In this document: positions 61,993 to 64,000 of the stretch, piece by piece
Layout of the letters: each line of letters begins with the position of its first letter
Position numbering within the stretch: the first letter of the stretch is position 1
NCBI GenBank assembly: GCA_040389045.1
Contig: JAZKAT010000007.1
Location: 62,001 to 126,000 of the forward strand
DNA from: UBA5158 sp040389045
GTDB taxonomy: Bacteria > Pseudomonadota > Gammaproteobacteria > DSM-16500
DNA: 64,000 bases
Reading direction: 5' to 3'
Translations under genes and position numbers: made by a program
Notes under the pieces: generated by a model
What the model was told of the DNA's origin: nothing
The model's input: only the letters and a program-made list of their open reading frames with translations
Database searches by the model: none

Positions 61993-63342
61993 TCACCTCT
62001 TCTTAGGATTAATAATTGGCCCCAGCTTACCAGTCGGTTTAGCAGGCGGAGGAGTATCTTGAACAACTGGGCCTTTATTAAATAAAGTCCTAAATGATGC
62101 TAACGCCGATGGAGAAGTTTTTTTCTTAATTTCTGGCAACGGCTTTTTGCTTTGCGCATTGACGCTTTCAAAGCTCTCACCCGCAACAAGTTTACTCGCC
62201 ATTGTCTTCAACCTGACAAAATTTTCAGTCAGATTCGTTTTTAATTTTTCACTTATAAAAGGGGTACCCGTATTGGTTTCTTTATGCTGCCAGACTTTAA
62301 CTATTTTATTAAAACCTTCCTCAGCCGCTGGCGATATTAAAAATTGCTGGAAGCTGGCATTACTCATGGCTGCACCATTAAAACTAGCTAACAATAATTC
62401 AAACGAATGTTTTATCTGCTCATTTACCTCAGGCGATGTACTGTAATCACTAAGAAACCTGCTGATCAAATCCGGCGTCAAAATCATCAACCGCAAAATA
62501 GTTTCATCTACTTCTCTAATATTAACATTTGGGGGAATACTGAAATAACCTTCGCTCCAAAGAGGTTCATCATCATAATATAAATTTTCAATATCTTCTT
62601 CCGCAAACATTCTAAACTCATCTGCTGATTCCGGTAAATAGCAATTGGAATTGATTTTAACCGCTACATTATTTTTGGTAACGGCAATCTTCGATAAGTC
62701 AAAGTCCTGTTCATTCAACAATAAATTTAATACTTGAATTTTAACCACACCGGTTATTTCCCCCGCATTGACCTTAGCAACCAATTCATCATCATCAAGA
62801 ATTTGGTCGTTAGCATTTTTTTTTGTTCTCATCAATAATTTGTTGTTTAACTTGGTTAATCCAACGTAAGGTTGTTCGGGAATGATTAAGCCATAGAATG
62901 CCTGCGCCACTACTTTTTTAAACGCTTGGGTAGGGTCTGGGACTTGTTCGTAGGTATATTTTTTATATAATTCGATTATTTCATTTTTAAGCGCGGCAAT
63001 TAGAAATCCCAGACTGGAGTAAGAATCAAGTTTTAAATCTAAATCATTAAAAGATTGATAATTCGTCAAGACTTCCCGTACTTGTGCCACCAGCTTTTCA
63101 TCCGCTGGCTCCACTTCATCACTGAATAAGTCCGAGATAAAAAGATCATCTAATTTTTCCAATAACACTATTTCATCAGGGGTACCGTAATTGAATTTAG
63201 GAATTGAAATAATCGACAATGCTTCGGCAATAAAAATATTTTTTTCACTCGCGTCATAAGGTTTATTTTCCAGATAAAGATCACCAATTTCACGCAACTG
63301 AGCAACCAATTCTTTCAGGCCTGCGGATTTGGGATTTGGCAT
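61993..63342 (-). CDS. Hypothetical acidic protein with basic proline-rich tail
   Basis: A 449-residue soluble protein that I do not recognise. Residues 1-380 are acidic and helical with some beta (KIQVLNLLLNEQDFDLSKIA). Residues 385-449 are a disordered basic tail with KKPLPEIKKKTSPSALAS, then TPPPAKPTGK, ending in NPKKR. AAGAG lies upstream of the ATG. The neighbouring ORF on the same strand, at the right edge, has a comparable low-complexity basic tail. No function can be given. Confidence 0.68.
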   Translation of the reverse strand: MPNPKSAGLKELVAQLREIGDLYLENKPYDASEKNIFIAEALSIISIPKFNYGTPDEIVLLEKLDDLFISDLFSDEVEPADEKLVAQVREVLTNYQSFNDLDLKLDSYSSLGFLIAALKNEIIELYKKYTYEQVPDPTQAFKKVVAQAFYGLIIPEQPYVGLTKLNNKLLMRTKKNANDQILDDDELVAKVNAGEITGVVKIQVLNLLLNEQDFDLSKIAVTKNNVAVKINSNCYLPESADEFRMFAEEDIENLYYDDEPLWSEGYFSIPPNVNIREVDETILRLMILTPDLISRFLSDYSTSPEVNEQIKHSFELLLASFNGAAMSNASFQQFLISPAAEEGFNKIVKVWQHKETNTGTPFISEKLKTNLTENFVRLKTMASKLVAGESFESVNAQSKKPLPEIKKKTSPSALASFRTLFNKGPVVQDTPPPAKPTGKLGPIINPKKR

Positions 63343-63522
63343 ATGCGCTACTCTTAAAGGTTATCTTTATATTATAAAGCAAATAACAGACCTTGCGGGT
63401 GAGGAGAGTATGTACTTGTTTTCAATGAATTAAGACGGGGGTTTAACAGAGGGTATATTGGAAAAACCTTGGTTTTGGCTCAAAAATCAGTGATATAGTT
63501 ACTGATTTTTGAGCCTTACCGA

Positions 63523-64000
63523 TTAACCTTGGCGTTTTCTTCGGGTCACTGTAGAAGTTGTATTTTTACCTTGTTGATTAAGTTGATCATCATCTTGTGA
63601 TGTACCGCCTACAGGAGGAGTAGTAGCAGCAGGCAATGAAAAACGGTTAAACGGAAGATTCGTAGTTGTTGCCCTCCCTTTTCCCGGAACAAAACCTGCC
63701 CCTGTTGCTACAAATGGAATGCGTGGTGGTATTGGTACTTGAGTACTTGGATTACCATTCGTTGACTGTTGCACTGTAGCCGTCGTACTTGGTGAACCAT
63801 TTGAACTCGCACTCATCAATTGAAGAGTAGTAAAAGTAGATTTACCTTTAGTTGAACTTGGGGGGGTAGATAATAAACTATCATTTTGTTGCTGTTGCAG
63901 TGCATCTGTAGAATTTATGGTTAGTTGATTATCATCATCTTCTTCATCACCATTTAGAGTTGGGGTTAAGTCATCATCATGTTGGTGTTCGTGTTGGTGT
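63523..64000 (-). CDS. C-terminal part of a low-complexity protein, runs off the window
   Basis: An open frame on the minus strand continues without a stop from 63523 through the right edge, so at least 159 residues are present and the start is outside. Reading from the edge: a His/Gln/Asp-rich piece (HQHEHQHDDDLTPTLNGDEE), an acidic piece, a polyglutamine run, then Ser/Thr/Pro-rich sequence (SASSNGSPSTTATVQQSTNG) and a basic end (TRRKRQG). The ATG at 63816 would give a 98-residue protein but lacks support. This looks like the disordered tail of a larger protein. Function unknown. Confidence 0.6.
   Translation of the reverse strand, partial: HQHEHQHDDDLTPTLNGDEEDDDNQLTINSTDALQQQQNDSLLSTPPSSTKGKSTFTTLQLMSASSNGSPSTTATVQQSTNGNPSTQVPIPPRIPFVATGAGFVPGKGRATTTNLPFNRFSLPAATTPPVGGTSQDDDQLNQQGKNTTSTVTRRKRQG

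Noticed and set aside
63391..63410. GCGGGTGAGGAGAG resembles the REP-like repeat end
   Set aside because: Only a short part matches; no inverted arm.
1..64000. CRISPR arrays, rRNA, tRNA, transposase or integrase genes
   Set aside because: No regularly spaced repeats, tRNA-like T-loop/acceptor pairs or recombinase motifs were seen on either strand by reading.

Overview
This window looks like a chromosomal segment from a host-associated, intracellular gammaproteobacterium of the Legionellales type (Legionella, Coxiella, Aquicella and Berkiella relatives). This is inferred from content, not from any search. The sequence is AT-rich. Ordinary gammaproteobacterial housekeeping genes (a full bio operon with birA, pbpC beside an alpha-2-macroglobulin gene, a poxB-like gene) alternate with long, mostly singly transcribed ORFs that carry eukaryotic-like domains: TKL-type protein kinases, a WD40 propeller, ankyrin-like repeats, an OTU cysteine protease, a TcdA/TcdB-like glycosyltransferase, and a protein with PPxY and PSAP motifs. 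No secretion-system gene is in the window, so secretion of these proteins remains an inference.

Layout. 1-12.5 kb: a hipBA-type toxin-antitoxin pair, then a two-gene cluster in which a 1213-residue pseudokinase (coiled coil, pentapeptide-like and Sel1-like repeats) precedes a 736-residue WD40-kinase with intact catalytic residues, then a convergent 1469-residue SecA-like DEAD protein. A palindromic repeat family built on TGTCAAGTAACC occurs at 131-179, 8071-8147 and (degraded) 12788-12814, so it brackets the hip/kinase block and the SecA-like block. 12.6-18.2 kb: a duplicated remnant of an outer-membrane protein gene, a membrane spermidine-synthase-like protein, the intact outer-membrane gene and a secreted protein. 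18.2-32.4 kb: an orphan mqsA-type regulator with a clear promoter and operator, several unknown proteins, the glycosyltransferase, a flavin amine oxidase, a small lipoprotein, a PoxB-like enzyme, a degenerate metallo-hydrolase-like protein and a secreted beta-helix protein.

32.4-44.5 kb: an alpha-2-macroglobulin diverging from pbpC (the usual periplasmic pairing), a large unknown protein, a secreted S53-type peptidase and a small membrane protein. 44.5-51.0 kb: bioA diverging from bioB-bioF-bioH-bioC-bioD, with birA convergent on bioD. A two-half-site BirA-like operator lies in the bioA-bioB gap, overlapping a sigma70-like promoter, so the whole pathway from pimeloyl-ACP to biotin and its repressor/ligase is here. 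51.0-64.0 kb: mostly unknown, effector-like proteins (late-domain-motif protein, ankyrin-like protein, OTU protease and others) between a DUF4239 membrane protein, an M20 peptidase and a DUF883 protein. Three copies of a REP-like repeat (59484, 60984, 61921) bracket two unknown genes. The last ORF, on the minus strand, runs off the right edge.

Two further dispersed palindromic families (GTTGGGCTTCGC...GCCCAACCTAC at four clear sites, and the REP-like one above) fill intergenic gaps. Two long hairpins lie between convergent gene pairs (28611-28640, 32340-32376). I saw no rRNA, tRNA, CRISPR array, transposase or integrase.
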